Assembly: GCA_945877515.1 (NCBI GenBank)
Contig: CAMCSE010000011.1
Location: 1-46,406, forward strand
Source: an uncultured Clostridia bacterium
Lineage (GTDB): Bacteria > Bacillota > Clostridia > Oscillospirales > Oscillospiraceae
DNA length: 46,406 nt
Reading direction: 5' to 3'
Positions 6,452 to 15,778 of this stretch are shown here, one piece after another; position 1 is the stretch's first letter, and every line of letters begins with the position of its first letter. The notes below the pieces were generated by a model. It ran no database searches and was not told the DNA's origin. It worked only from the letters and a program-made list of their open reading frames with translations. The position numbers and the translations under genes were made by a program.

Positions 6452-7900
6452 ATGATACTGTACGCTGTGATTCTCCTTCCCACTCTGCTGGGTCTGATCT
6501 GCGCTTTCTTTCCACCCGGCGGCAGCAAAAAGCAAACCGCCTTTATGCTGCTGGCGCAGGCCGTGATTACCGGTGTGGTTCTCTTTGCGGTCTGCAAAGG
6601 AGGCGCACCGTCCACACCGCCGATCTATTTCACTGAAACGCTGACATTTTCCCTGATGATGGATCCGCTGGCCGCCTTCTTCTGTCTGCTGACGGCGGCA
6701 TGCTGGCTGCTGACCATTCTGTACGCCTATGTGTATATGAAGCACGAGGGAAAAGAGCCCCGTTTCTATGCGTTTCTCTTTCTGACCGAGGGCATGGTGT
6801 TCGGTTCGGCGCTGGCCGCCGATCTGATGACGCTGTACCTCTTTTATGAGTTGACCTCGCTGCTCTCTTTCCCGCTGGTGCTTCATTCCCAGAATTTCAA
6901 AGCGTTGCTGGGCGCATCCAAGTACCTGTACTACTCTGTGGGCGGCGCGTTTCTGGCGCTGTTCGGCATGGCTGTCCTGTCCGGCAGCACCTCCCTCTCT
7001 TTCTGCAGCGGCGGCCATCTCACCGCCGGAGAGTTGACCCCCACGCTGATGCTGGCCATCTTCCTGACCGTGCTGGGCTTCAGCGCAAAGGCCGGTCTTT
7101 TCCCCCTGCACAACTGGCTTCCGTCTGCCCATCCTGTGGCCCCGGCACCGGCTCACGCCCTGCTCAGCGGCATTATCGCCAAGGTGGGCGCTATCGCCGT
7201 AATCCGCACCATCTACTGCGTGGTGGGCGCCGAAATTCTGCAAGGCACCTGGCTGCAAACGGTCTGCCTCTGCCTGGCCCTTGTCACCATCTTCATGGGT
7301 TCGTTTATGGGCTGCACGGAAAACGGGCTGAAAAAGCGCCTGGCATATTCCAGTATTTCTCAGATCTCCTATGTGCTCCTGGGGATTTTCATTCTGTCGC
7401 CGCTGGGGCTGACCGGCGCGCTGCTGCAAATCTTTTTCCACGCCGCCGCCAAGATCGGTGTGTTCCAGTCCGCCGGTGCCATCATCTATCTGACAGATGT
7501 AAGCACCATTGACCGCTTCCCCGGTCTGGGAAAGCGGCTCCCGGTCACCATGGTCTGCTTTACCATGCTGGCTCTGTCCCTGGTGGGGATTCCCCCCTTC
7601 GGCGGATTCCACAGCAAGTGGTATCTGGCCACAGCGGCACTGGAGGCGCTGCCGGGCGCCATGGGATATGTGGTGCCTGCCATTCTGCTGGCCTCGGCGC
7701 TGTTTACGGCGGCCTACCTGTTTTCCCCCATTGTTCACAGCTTCTTCCCCGGGAAGGATTTTCCTGCCCAGACAAGGGTCCACGAACCGGCGGCCATGAT
7801 GCTGTCGCTGGTGGTCTTTTCCGTATCCGTGCTTTTGCTGGGCCTGTTCCCCAACGGTGTTATCTCGGTGATGCAGTCCATTGCCGGGACACTGATGTAA
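6452..7900 (+). CDS. NuoL/M-like antiporter subunit (second of four)
   Basis: A 482-residue polytopic protein of the proton-conducting NuoL/NuoM/MrpA family. Glu133 (YLFYELTSLLSF) and Lys213 (FSAKAGLFPLHNWLP) match the conserved helix-5 glutamate and helix-7 lysine. Residues 222-250 (AHPVAPAPAHALLSGIIAK) are the classical NuoL/M signature. GGAAAGGAG precedes the ATG. It follows the MrpD-like gene after 22 bases. Clear divergence from its neighbours argues against a recent duplication. Its exact counterpart (MrpA N-domain or a hydrogenase-4 subunit) cannot be set without alignment. Confidence 0.85.
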   Translation: MILYAVILLPTLLGLICAFFPPGGSKKQTAFMLLAQAVITGVVLFAVCKGGAPSTPPIYFTETLTFSLMMDPLAAFFCLLTAACWLLTILYAYVYMKHEGKEPRFYAFLFLTEGMVFGSALAADLMTLYLFYELTSLLSFPLVLHSQNFKALLGASKYLYYSVGGAFLALFGMAVLSGSTSLSFCSGGHLTAGELTPTLMLAIFLTVLGFSAKAGLFPLHNWLPSAHPVAPAPAHALLSGIIAKVGAIAVIRTIYCVVGAEILQGTWLQTVCLCLALVTIFMGSFMGCTENGLKKRLAYSSISQISYVLLGIFILSPLGLTGALLQIFFHAAAKIGVFQSAGAIIYLTDVSTIDRFPGLGKRLPVTMVCFTMLALSLVGIPPFGGFHSKWYLATAALEALPGAMGYVVPAILLASALFTAAYLFSPIVHSFFPGKDFPAQTRVHEPAAMMLSLVVFSVSVLLLGLFPNGVISVMQSIAGTLM

Positions 7901-7913
7901 GGGAGGTGCTGAC

Positions 7914-9374
7914 ATGAACGGAATTTTACTGTGCCTGCCGGTGTTCCTGCCCATCGTGGCGGGTCTGGCAGCCTACTTCCTCCCCTTCCGCACCGACCGG
8001 GCGCGGCATACACTGTACGCGGTCATCATCGGTCTGACCACTGTGCTGGCGTGGGCGGCCATCCTGCAATGCGACGGCAGCGCCTTTACCTTCCTGCGGT
8101 TCACCGATACGCTGCACTTCACCCTCCGCATGGACGGCGCCGCCAAGCTGTTTGCGGGTCTGTCCGCCTCCCTGTGGCCCTTCACCATGGTGTACGCATG
8201 GGACTACATGAAGCATGAGGGACACAAGCCCATGTTCTGGGCCTTCTTCACCGCATCCTTTGGCGTGACGCTGGGCATCGCCTTCGCCGCCAACATGATG
8301 ACCATGTACCTGTTCTATGAGCTGCTGACGCTGGCCACCATCCCGCTGGTGATGCACGCCATGACCAAGCAGGCCATTCACGCAGGCGTGAAATACGCCG
8401 CCTACTCCATCGCGGGCGCGGCGCTGGCCTTCATCGGCATGGTGTTCCTGATCGTCAACGATGCCCAGGAGTTTGTGCCCGGCGGCCATCTGGCAAACTA
8501 TTCCGGCAGTATGACGCTGCTGCTGGCGGTGTTCGTGCTGGCCTTTGTGGGCTGCGGCGTAAAAGCCGCCATCTGGCCCATGCACAGCTGGCTCATCAGC
8601 GCCGCCGTGGCTCCCACGCCGGTAACGGCGCTGCTGCACGCGGTAGCGGTGGTCAAGGCAGGCGCTTTCGCCTGTATCAGGCTGGTGTATTACAGCTTCG
8701 GTACGGATATTCTCCACGGAACATGGGGCCAGTACACGGTGATGGCGCTGGCCATGATCACGCTGGTGTTTGGCTCCGCCATGGCGCTGAAGCAGCGCCA
8801 CTTCAAGCGGCGGCTTGCTTACTCCACCGTGTCCAACCTCAGCTATATTCTCTTTGCCGCTGCCATCATGACGGCGGAGGGTCTTCTGGCCGCATTCCTG
8901 CACCTGATCGTCCACTCCGTGGTGAAGATCATGGCTTTCTTCTGTGCCGGCAGCGTGCTGCACTACGCCCATCGGGAGTATGTGTCAGAGCTGGAGGGAC
9001 TGGGCAGGCGGATGCCCCTGACCTTCGCCTGCTTCACGGCCGGCGCCTGCGCCCTGACGGGTATTCCACCCTTCAACGGGTTCGTCAGCAAGTGGTATAT
9101 CGGCCTTGCCGCCGTGGGGGAGGGCAGCGTCGCCTCCTGTCTGGGCTTTGCCGCCATTCTCATTTCCGCGCTGCTGACAGCCATCTATATGTTCCAGGTG
9201 GTCATTAAGGCGTGGTTCCCCACCGAGGGCATACGGCTGCCCTCCGAGCAGGACGCCCATGAAGCCGGCGGCTTCATGACGGTGCCCATGCTGATCCTGG
9301 CAGCCTTGTGCCTGTTGATGGGCCTGTTCCCCGATGTACTGCTGAGCGCTATCAGAGAGGCGGTGATCCTGTGA
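7914..9374 (+). CDS. NuoL/M-like antiporter subunit (third of four)
   Basis: A 486-residue polytopic member of the same family. Glu136 (YLFYELLTLATIPL) and Lys217 (GCGVKAAIWPMHSWL) are retained. The signature segment departs from the usual form: AAVAPTPVTALLHAVAVVKAGAF, with VAPTPV in place of VAPAPA and a His-Ala-Val run, resembling the NuoL-type H-A-A-T-M-V-x-A-G region. GGAGGTG stands before the ATG. The upstream gene ends 13 bases earlier, and the next gene overlaps its stop codon (TGATG). Confidence 0.85.
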   Translation: MNGILLCLPVFLPIVAGLAAYFLPFRTDRARHTLYAVIIGLTTVLAWAAILQCDGSAFTFLRFTDTLHFTLRMDGAAKLFAGLSASLWPFTMVYAWDYMKHEGHKPMFWAFFTASFGVTLGIAFAANMMTMYLFYELLTLATIPLVMHAMTKQAIHAGVKYAAYSIAGAALAFIGMVFLIVNDAQEFVPGGHLANYSGSMTLLLAVFVLAFVGCGVKAAIWPMHSWLISAAVAPTPVTALLHAVAVVKAGAFACIRLVYYSFGTDILHGTWGQYTVMALAMITLVFGSAMALKQRHFKRRLAYSTVSNLSYILFAAAIMTAEGLLAAFLHLIVHSVVKIMAFFCAGSVLHYAHREYVSELEGLGRRMPLTFACFTAGACALTGIPPFNGFVSKWYIGLAAVGEGSVASCLGFAAILISALLTAIYMFQVVIKAWFPTEGIRLPSEQDAHEAGGFMTVPMLILAALCLLMGLFPDVLLSAIREAVIL

Positions 9375-11338
9375 TGACAACAATTGCATTGCTTCTGGTG
9401 GTTTTACTGCCGATGCTGTCCGCCATCGTGATTGCTGTCCTGCCGGACCGCCACGATAATGGCAAGCAGTTGGGCACACTGTCCATCGTCTTTACGCTGC
9501 TGACACTGCTGGCTATGGTCTGTGCAGCCGCCACCGGCGACGGCGCCACCGTTACCATACCGGTAATGCGCCTGAGCTTCTGGACCGGCGGTTTCCAGAA
9601 GCTGTACGGCCTTGTGGTGTGCTTCATGTGGTTCGTCTCGGCTCTGCTGAGTCCCCAGTACTTCCATGGGCACCACCAGCTCAAGCGGTATTACTTCTTC
9701 TTCCTGATTTGCTTGGGCTTTACGGCAGGCGTGTTTCTGTCCGCCGACCTGTACACCACCTTCCTGTTCTTTGAACTGATGTCCCTCAGCTCCTATGTCT
9801 GGGTGGTGCAGGAGGAGACTCCCGACGCCATGGACGCCGGCAAAACCTACCTTACCATTGCAGTGCTGGGCGGTCTGGTGACGCTGATGGGCCTGTTCCT
9901 TCTGTACCACATCACCGGCACGCTGGTGATCGCGGAGCTGCACGAGGCCTGCGCCGCTGCGGAGCCCGGCCGTCTGTGGGCCGCTGCGGTGTGCATCCTG
10001 TTTGGCTTCGCCGCCAAGGCCGGTCTGTTCTCCCTGCATATCTGGCTGCCCAAAGCCCATCCGGTAGCGCCTGCTCCGGCATCGGCCCTCCTCAGCGGTG
10101 TGCTGACCAAAGCCGGTATCTTCGGCGTCCTTCTGCTGACCGGGCAAATTCTCACCGGCGACCACACATGGGGCATGCTGCTGTTGGTGCTGGGCGCCAT
10201 TACCATGGTGCTGGGTGCGGTGCTGGCGGTGTTTTCCACCAATCTCAAGTATATTCTGGCCTGCTCCTCCCTGTCCCAGATCGGCTTTATCACCGTGGGC
10301 GTCTCCATGATCTGCCTGCTGGGTGAACACAACGCACTGGCCGCCAACGGTACGGTGCTGTATATGCTGAACCATTCTCTGGTAAAGCTGACGCTGTTCC
10401 TGTTCGCCGGTGTGGTCTATTACAATACCCATGCGCTGGATCTCAATGAGATCAAGGGCTTCGGACGGGGCAAGCCGCTGCTGCATGTACTGTTTTTGTG
10501 CGGCGCCTGCTCGCTGGCCGGTATTCCGGGCTTCCTGGGATATCTCAGCAAGACGCTGATCCACGAATCGCTGGTGGAATACGCCCACATGAGCGGCATG
10601 ACCCTTATCACCGTGGTGGAGTGGCTGTTCCTGTTCTCCGGCGGCCTGACGACGGCGTATCTCACCAAGATCTATGTGGCCATCTTCTGTCAAAAGGGCC
10701 GGGAAACCGGCAAAAAGTGGGGCACTCCCCTGTCGGTGCTTACCCTGTGTCTGGCCGCTGTCGCCCTGCCCCTGCTGGGGCTGACGCCCCATGTGTTGGC
10801 GGAAAAGATCAGCGGCACAACGCTGGACTTCACCGGCGGACACGCCTTCGGCCACGCTATCCACTACTTCTCCTGGACAAACCTGAAGGGTGTGGTGATC
10901 TCGCTGGCCATCGGCATGATCGTGTACTTCCTGTTGATCCGTACGGTGCTGATGACCAAGGACGGGCGGTATCTCAACCGTTGGCCCAAGTGGCTCAACA
11001 TGGAGGAATACCTTTACAAGCCCTTCTTCCGTGGACTGTTTGCTGTGCTGGATGTGGTGTGCCGTGCCGTCTGCGACGTTCTCGACGTGATCGTACTGCT
11101 GATCCGGCGGACGCTGCTGCGGGACAGCCGGGATGAGAAGCCTGTGCGCTCCTATTCCCCACTGGTGCAGGCCATTGCCCGGCAAAGCGGCGACAAGGCC
11201 GCTCAGTCGGCAGCCGACCGTCTGGATACCGACCTGGATGTACTGGGCCGCATGACGGGAAGCCTGTCCTTCGGTCTGCTGATGACCTGTCTGGGTCTGT
11301 GCGTGGTCTTAACCGTGGTCATTGTATCCATATTCTGA
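9374..11338 (+). CDS. NuoL-like antiporter subunit with C-terminal extension (fourth of four)
   Basis: A 654-residue polytopic protein. The first 500 residues are a NuoL/MrpA-type core with Glu134 (LFFELMSLSSYVW), Lys215 (GFAAKAGLFSLHIWLP) and the VAPAPASALLSGVLTK signature. A further 150 residues hold helices near 520-545, a polar stretch (LLRDSRDEKPVRSYSPL) and a last helix (SLSFGLLMTCLGLCVVL) at the C-terminus. NuoL-type subunits use such an extension as a lateral helix that clamps the antiporter subunits together; that role here is inference. It is the last gene of the operon, with a terminator directly after the stop. Confidence 0.85.
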   Translation: MTTIALLLVVLLPMLSAIVIAVLPDRHDNGKQLGTLSIVFTLLTLLAMVCAAATGDGATVTIPVMRLSFWTGGFQKLYGLVVCFMWFVSALLSPQYFHGHHQLKRYYFFFLICLGFTAGVFLSADLYTTFLFFELMSLSSYVWVVQEETPDAMDAGKTYLTIAVLGGLVTLMGLFLLYHITGTLVIAELHEACAAAEPGRLWAAAVCILFGFAAKAGLFSLHIWLPKAHPVAPAPASALLSGVLTKAGIFGVLLLTGQILTGDHTWGMLLLVLGAITMVLGAVLAVFSTNLKYILACSSLSQIGFITVGVSMICLLGEHNALAANGTVLYMLNHSLVKLTLFLFAGVVYYNTHALDLNEIKGFGRGKPLLHVLFLCGACSLAGIPGFLGYLSKTLIHESLVEYAHMSGMTLITVVEWLFLFSGGLTTAYLTKIYVAIFCQKGRETGKKWGTPLSVLTLCLAAVALPLLGLTPHVLAEKISGTTLDFTGGHAFGHAIHYFSWTNLKGVVISLAIGMIVYFLLIRTVLMTKDGRYLNRWPKWLNMEEYLYKPFFRGLFAVLDVVCRAVCDVLDVIVLLIRRTLLRDSRDEKPVRSYSPLVQAIARQSGDKAAQSAADRLDTDLDVLGRMTGSLSFGLLMTCLGLCVVLTVVIVSIF

Positions 11339-11339
11339 A

Positions 11340-11370
11340 AAAGAGGGTGCTGTTCAAAAGCACCCTCTTT
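11340..11370. terminator. Terminator at the end of the Mrp/Mbh-like operon
   Basis: A 12-bp perfect stem, AAAGAGGGTGCT with AGCACCCTCTTT, around a 7-base loop, starting 2 bases after the last stop. The T-run is short (TTT then GATTTG). Confidence 0.75.
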
Positions 11371-11430
11371 GATTTGTGTCCTCTTTCACAAGAACTATCG
11401 TTTTACACCTGTTTGTTTCCTGAAAATCGA

Positions 11431-11459
11431 TTGTGAAAAAAGGAAAAAATTGGTATACT
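11431..11459 (+). promoter_or_regulatory. Sigma-A type promoter for ackA
   Basis: TTGTGA, 17 bases, TATACT, with TGG before the -10. The start would be near 11466, leaving a leader of about 70 bases. Confidence 0.75.
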
Positions 11460-11537
11460 GGTAGCATTCTATCGTTCTTCTCAGGAAATAATATTTCCGT
11501 AAAGGATACCGTCAGTAAAAGAAAGGAGACACAATGC

Positions 11538-12731
11538 ATGAAAGTTCTGGTAATCAACTGCGGCAGCAGTTCACTGAAGTATCAGCTGATTGATTCCCGG
11601 TCAGAAGAAGTGCTGGCCGCCGGCCTGTGTGAACGCATCGGTATTGACGGCCGCATGACACACACGCCGTCGAGCGGCAATACTGTGGTGAAAAACGATC
11701 CACTGCCGGATCACGGTGCGGCTATTCAGGCGGTGCTCTCGGCCCTGACAGACAAGGCGCACGGCGTGATCAGTTCTCTCGGCGAGATCGGTGCGGTGGG
11801 ACACCGGCTGGTGCACGGCGGTGAAAAATTTGCCGCCTCGGTGATCATCAACGATGAGGTCATCGCCGAAGTAGAGGCCTGCAACGATCTGGCACCTCTT
11901 CACAATCCCGCCAACCTTATCGGCGTGCGTGCCTGCCGGCAGATCATGCCGGATGTGCCTATGGTGGGCGTGTTTGACACCGCCTTTCACCAGACTATGC
12001 CTCCCAAGGCGTATCTCTACGGTATTCCCCATCAATACTATCAGGAGCACAAGGTACGGCGCTATGGCTTCCACGGTACCTCCCACAATTATGTTGCCAA
12101 GCGGGTCCATCATCTTGCGGAACTGGATCCTGACAACTCCCGGGTCATCGTGTGCCATCTGGGTAATGGCGCCAGCGTCACCGCCGTAAAAAACGGCAAA
12201 TCGGTGGATACCTCCATGGGGTTGACACCGCTGGAGGGTCTCATCATGGGCACCCGCAGCGGTGATCTGGACCCGGGCGTCATCGAGTACATCGCCAAAA
12301 AGGAGCATCTGACGCTGGAAGAAGTCCTTAAGGTGCTGAACAAGGAGTCCGGCGTGCTGGGCCTGTCCGGTGTCTCCAGTGACTTCCGTGATCTTACCGA
12401 GGCCATGGAACAGGGCAATGAGCAGGCAGCCGTCGCCGTGGAAGCCTTCTGCTATCGTGTGGCCAAGCATATCGGCGCCTATACGGCGGCTCTGAACGGC
12501 GTGGACGCCATTGTGTTCACCGCCGGTATCGGCGAGAATGCCGCCCATATCCGCAGTATGATATGCGACTATCTGGGCTTTTTGGGCATCACCATCGACG
12601 AGGAGAAGAATGCCGTCCGCGGTAAAGAGGCGGAGATCTCCACGCCTGATTCCAAGGTGTCGGTGTTCGTCATCCCCACAAATGAGGAACTGGCCATCGC
12701 CCGGGAGACGGCAGCGCTGCTGGGTGAGTAA
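11538..12731 (+). CDS. ackA: Acetate kinase
   Basis: A 397-residue cytoplasmic acetate kinase, which makes ATP and acetate from acetyl phosphate and ADP in fermentation. Diagnostic parts are the N-terminal VINCGSSSLKYQL, the substrate region VGHRLVHGGEKF, RYGFHGTSHNYV, the adenosine-binding CHLGNGASVTAV, TSMGLTPLEGLIMGTRSGD, and FTAGIGENAAHIR near the C-terminus. Length is normal (about 400). The ATG at 11538 follows AAAGGAG by 9 bases; the upstream in-frame ATG lies before the promoter. It stands alone, without the phosphotransacetylase gene that is often adjacent, between its own promoter and a strong terminator. Confidence 0.97.
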   Translation: MKVLVINCGSSSLKYQLIDSRSEEVLAAGLCERIGIDGRMTHTPSSGNTVVKNDPLPDHGAAIQAVLSALTDKAHGVISSLGEIGAVGHRLVHGGEKFAASVIINDEVIAEVEACNDLAPLHNPANLIGVRACRQIMPDVPMVGVFDTAFHQTMPPKAYLYGIPHQYYQEHKVRRYGFHGTSHNYVAKRVHHLAELDPDNSRVIVCHLGNGASVTAVKNGKSVDTSMGLTPLEGLIMGTRSGDLDPGVIEYIAKKEHLTLEEVLKVLNKESGVLGLSGVSSDFRDLTEAMEQGNEQAAVAVEAFCYRVAKHIGAYTAALNGVDAIVFTAGIGENAAHIRSMICDYLGFLGITIDEEKNAVRGKEAEISTPDSKVSVFVIPTNEELAIARETAALLGE

Positions 12732-12763
12732 CACGCCTGTTTCCCCAGCGAATGATGCATAGA

Positions 12764-12793
12764 AAAGGAGAGAGCCGCGAGGCTCTCTCCTTT
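12764..12793. terminator. Bidirectional terminator between ackA and ygfK
   Basis: A 13-bp perfect stem, AAAGGAGAGAGCC with GGCTCTCTCCTTT, around a GCGA tetraloop. It has A-rich and T-rich flanks and serves the two convergent genes. Confidence 0.85.
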
Positions 12794-12811
12794 GACTATA
12801 CATACAGCAGC

Positions 12812-15763
12812 TTACGCAAACAGGTAGCCATACTTGTCACGAATGGTGACGATCAGCGTCTCCAGCTCGGCAGGCAGATTGTTCTTTCCGCTCAGGTCGT
12901 AGTCCTTCGGCTCGCCGAAAGTGCGGACACGCACCTTATCGCCGCCCAGGAACAGCACGCCGGCGTTGGTGGAATCCATCATGTCCTCCGCCGTCTGGAA
13001 CACCGTGAACTTGTCATGGCAGGGCTCGGAAGCGTAGGGGCAGAACTGGGTGCAGTTGCCGCACTCGTTGCACATCTTGTCCACATGGACGATCTGATGC
13101 TTTCCATCAGCCATGGCAATGGCTATGTTGGAACGGTTGGGGCAGGAATCCACACAATTCTCACATACCGTCTGGCACTGCAGGCAGCGCTCACCCTCAC
13201 GGCAGGGATACTCCGCCATTTTCAGCACGCCCTTCTTGGCGGCGGCGTCAGCAATGGTGACGTAAGCCTGCGCGGGGATCTCATAAGTATGCGGCGCACC
13301 GATGACCTCTTCGGCAAAGCGGGCGGCGTCGGCGATTCCCTCGACAACGGTAGCGGGGCCGCGGGTCGCATCACCGGCGGCGTATACGCCCTCAATATTG
13401 GTCTTGAAGGCGGGGCGGCCCTTCTTGTCCAGTTCAATGCCGTTGGCGGTCATGAGGGCGTCGTCCACCTGCTCGCCCACGGCGGAGACCACCAGATCGC
13501 AAGGGATGTCGAAGAACTCGCCGCTTCCCACGGGACTGCGGCGGCCGGAGGCGTCCGCCTCGCCCAGTACCATCTTCTCACACGTCAGCACGCCATCTGC
13601 CTGCTTGACAGGAGCCGCCAGTTCGGCAAACGTCACGCCGTCCGCCAGCGCCAGTGCCAACTCATGCTCGTCGGCGGGCATATACTTGCGGGTACGGCGA
13701 TATACCAGCGTCACATGCTCCGCGCCGCTGCGCTTGGCGAGACGTGCCGCGTCCATAGCGGTATTGCCGCCGCCGATCACGGCCACGTTGCCGGCCACGG
13801 CAATATTGCCGGCCTTGACGCCCTTCATCCACTGGATGGCGCCTGCCACATCGCCGGGGATATCCAGCTTACCGGGCTTCCATGCGCCTACGGCAAAGAG
13901 GATATGGGTATAGCCCTGCTGTTTCAGCTCCGCCACGGAGGGGGCAGGTGCGCCGCACTTCACCTCGACGCCGTACTTCTCCATCATGGCGATATCCTTG
14001 GCGATCGTCTCGTCGGCAATGCGGAAGCTGGGGATCACATGGCGGGGTACGCCGCCCAGTTCCTTTTCCCGCTCAAAGATGGTCACTGCCACACCGGAGC
14101 GGGCCAGGAAATTGGCCGCCGCAATACCGGTGGGACCGCCGCCGATGATGGCAGCCTTTTTACCGGCCACCTTTTCGGTGGGGCGGATATCGGCCATAAC
14201 AGCGCAATACCCCTTCTTGGCCGCCACCAGCTTGGCGTCACGGATATGGACGGACTCCTCATAGAAGTTACGGGAGCACTTGTTCTGACAGCGGTGGGTG
14301 CAGATGGTGCCGGTGATAAAGGGCAGCGGGTTCTTCTCAATGATCAGCTTCAGCGCCGGGCCGTACAGGCCCTTGTTCACCAGCTCGATGTACTCGGGGA
14401 TATCCTGTGCAATGGGGCAGCCGCCCTTGCAGGGTGCGGAGAAGCAGTCGATCCAGGGCACGCCCTTGTCGCTCTTGCGGCTGGGCAGCGGCTTGATGGG
14501 CTTGACGTGATGCACATCGGTGTGGCTGGCGGCGGACATTTCGCAGATGGCCTCGGTGTCGGTGCCGTCGAAGGGTTGATAAGCCATAGGCTCCACCTTC
14601 TCCACCATCTGCCGCAGGCGGTTGTAGCCGCCGGGTTTGAGGATGGTAGTGGCCACGGTAATGGGCCAGATACCGGCAGCGAACAGCTTGTCGCAGTTGA
14701 AATACTCCGCACCGCCGGCGAAGGAAATGCGCATCTTGCCCTTGAACTGGCGGGAGATCCGGTGGCACATCTCGATGGTCAGGGGGAACAGACTGCGGCC
14801 GGACATGTACATCTCGTTGTTGGGCAGCTCGCCCCGGGTGGTGTCCACAGGGAAGGTATTGGACAGCTTCAGGCCGAACTCCAGGCCCTTGCTGTCGGCC
14901 AGTGCCTGCAAACGCTCGAACATGGGCACGGCGTCGGCCCACTGGAGATCCTCGTTGAAGTGATGCTCATCGAACACGATGTAGTCGTAGCCCATGGAAT
15001 CCAGCGTGCGCCGTGCGGTCTCGTAGCCCAGAATGGTGGGGTTGCACTTGACAAAGGTATGCAGGTGCTTCTCCGTGATCAGATAGCTGGCAATACGCTC
15101 GATCTCATCGGGAGGACAGCCGTGGAGGGTGGAGACGGTGACGGAGCGGCTGACACGGGGATCGATGGTGTCGATGTAGGCGCTCTCCTCCGGGAACAGC
15201 TCCTTCAGAACGCCCTTGCACTCGCCGAAGATGGCGGTCTTGTTGGCGTCCATCATGCCGTCAATATAGGTGTTGACCTTATCGCCCTTGATGCCCTCCA
15301 GATCGTAGCCCACGGACATGTTGAACACGAAGCCGTTGGGATCACCGAAGCCATAGACCTTGGAAAGCACTTTCAGGGCGCACCACGCCTTGATATACTC
15401 ATCCATGGCCTGGGGCACGGTCAGCTCGGTGGACCACTCCTGGTTATAGCCCTCGTCATTGGCCAGGATGCAGGGACGGGGCACACAGGCGGCCAGCTCG
15501 GCGCCGTCCATCTTCTGGACGGTCTTGACCTCGAAGAAACGGGCGCCGGCCATGTAGGCGGCGATAATGTTCTGAGCCAGCTGGCTGTTGGGGCCGGCAG
15601 CAGGGCCAAAGGGTGTTTCGATACGCTCGCCGAAAATGGGCAGGCTCTTGCCGGTGGCGTGATACGCCTTGCGGACACCGAAGATCTCGCCGGAGTTGGC
15701 GTATTCGGTAACCACCCAGTTCATCAGCGACTTAAAGGGAATCGGATACATTTTTTCAGACAT
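12812..15763 (-). CDS. ygfK: YgfK-type flavin/iron-sulfur oxidoreductase (putative selenate reductase subunit)
   Basis: A 983-residue multidomain cytoplasmic redox protein matching the YgfK family. Residues 1-420 resemble a dihydroorotate-dehydrogenase/glutamate-synthase-like barrel. Residues 435-500 hold cysteines (CFSAPCKGGCP, CTHRCQNKC) like the GltD-type cluster domain. Residues 536-830 are an FAD/NAD(P)H module with IIGGGPTGIAAA and VIGGGNTAMDAARLAKRSG. Residues 854-875 and 898-915 are ferredoxin-like (CNECGNCTQFCPYASEPC). 'Selenate reductase' is an inherited name; the gene is now mainly linked to anaerobic purine-type degradation together with ssnA. It lies 15 bases after ssnA and shares its transcript. 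The substrate is unknown here. Confidence 0.92.
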   Translation of the reverse strand: MSEKMYPIPFKSLMNWVVTEYANSGEIFGVRKAYHATGKSLPIFGERIETPFGPAAGPNSQLAQNIIAAYMAGARFFEVKTVQKMDGAELAACVPRPCILANDEGYNQEWSTELTVPQAMDEYIKAWCALKVLSKVYGFGDPNGFVFNMSVGYDLEGIKGDKVNTYIDGMMDANKTAIFGECKGVLKELFPEESAYIDTIDPRVSRSVTVSTLHGCPPDEIERIASYLITEKHLHTFVKCNPTILGYETARRTLDSMGYDYIVFDEHHFNEDLQWADAVPMFERLQALADSKGLEFGLKLSNTFPVDTTRGELPNNEMYMSGRSLFPLTIEMCHRISRQFKGKMRISFAGGAEYFNCDKLFAAGIWPITVATTILKPGGYNRLRQMVEKVEPMAYQPFDGTDTEAICEMSAASHTDVHHVKPIKPLPSRKSDKGVPWIDCFSAPCKGGCPIAQDIPEYIELVNKGLYGPALKLIIEKNPLPFITGTICTHRCQNKCSRNFYEESVHIRDAKLVAAKKGYCAVMADIRPTEKVAGKKAAIIGGGPTGIAAANFLARSGVAVTIFEREKELGGVPRHVIPSFRIADETIAKDIAMMEKYGVEVKCGAPAPSVAELKQQGYTHILFAVGAWKPGKLDIPGDVAGAIQWMKGVKAGNIAVAGNVAVIGGGNTAMDAARLAKRSGAEHVTLVYRRTRKYMPADEHELALALADGVTFAELAAPVKQADGVLTCEKMVLGEADASGRRSPVGSGEFFDIPCDLVVSAVGEQVDDALMTANGIELDKKGRPAFKTNIEGVYAAGDATRGPATVVEGIADAARFAEEVIGAPHTYEIPAQAYVTIADAAAKKGVLKMAEYPCREGERCLQCQTVCENCVDSCPNRSNIAIAMADGKHQIVHVDKMCNECGNCTQFCPYASEPCHDKFTVFQTAEDMMDSTNAGVLFLGGDKVRVRTFGEPKDYDLSGKNNLPAELETLIVTIRDKYGYLFA

Positions 15764-15778
15764 GGTTTATCTCCTCTC

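Noticed and set aside
6137-7954. A 605-residue minus-strand open frame opposite the NuoL/M-like genes.
   Set aside because: It is His/Gln/Gly-rich antisense of membrane-protein codons; the plus strand has helices, signatures and a ribosome binding site.
4933-11338. Four antiporter-like genes as a recent tandem duplication.
   Set aside because: The shared motifs are only the family signatures; lengths, loops and surrounding sequence differ widely, so they look like old paralogues.
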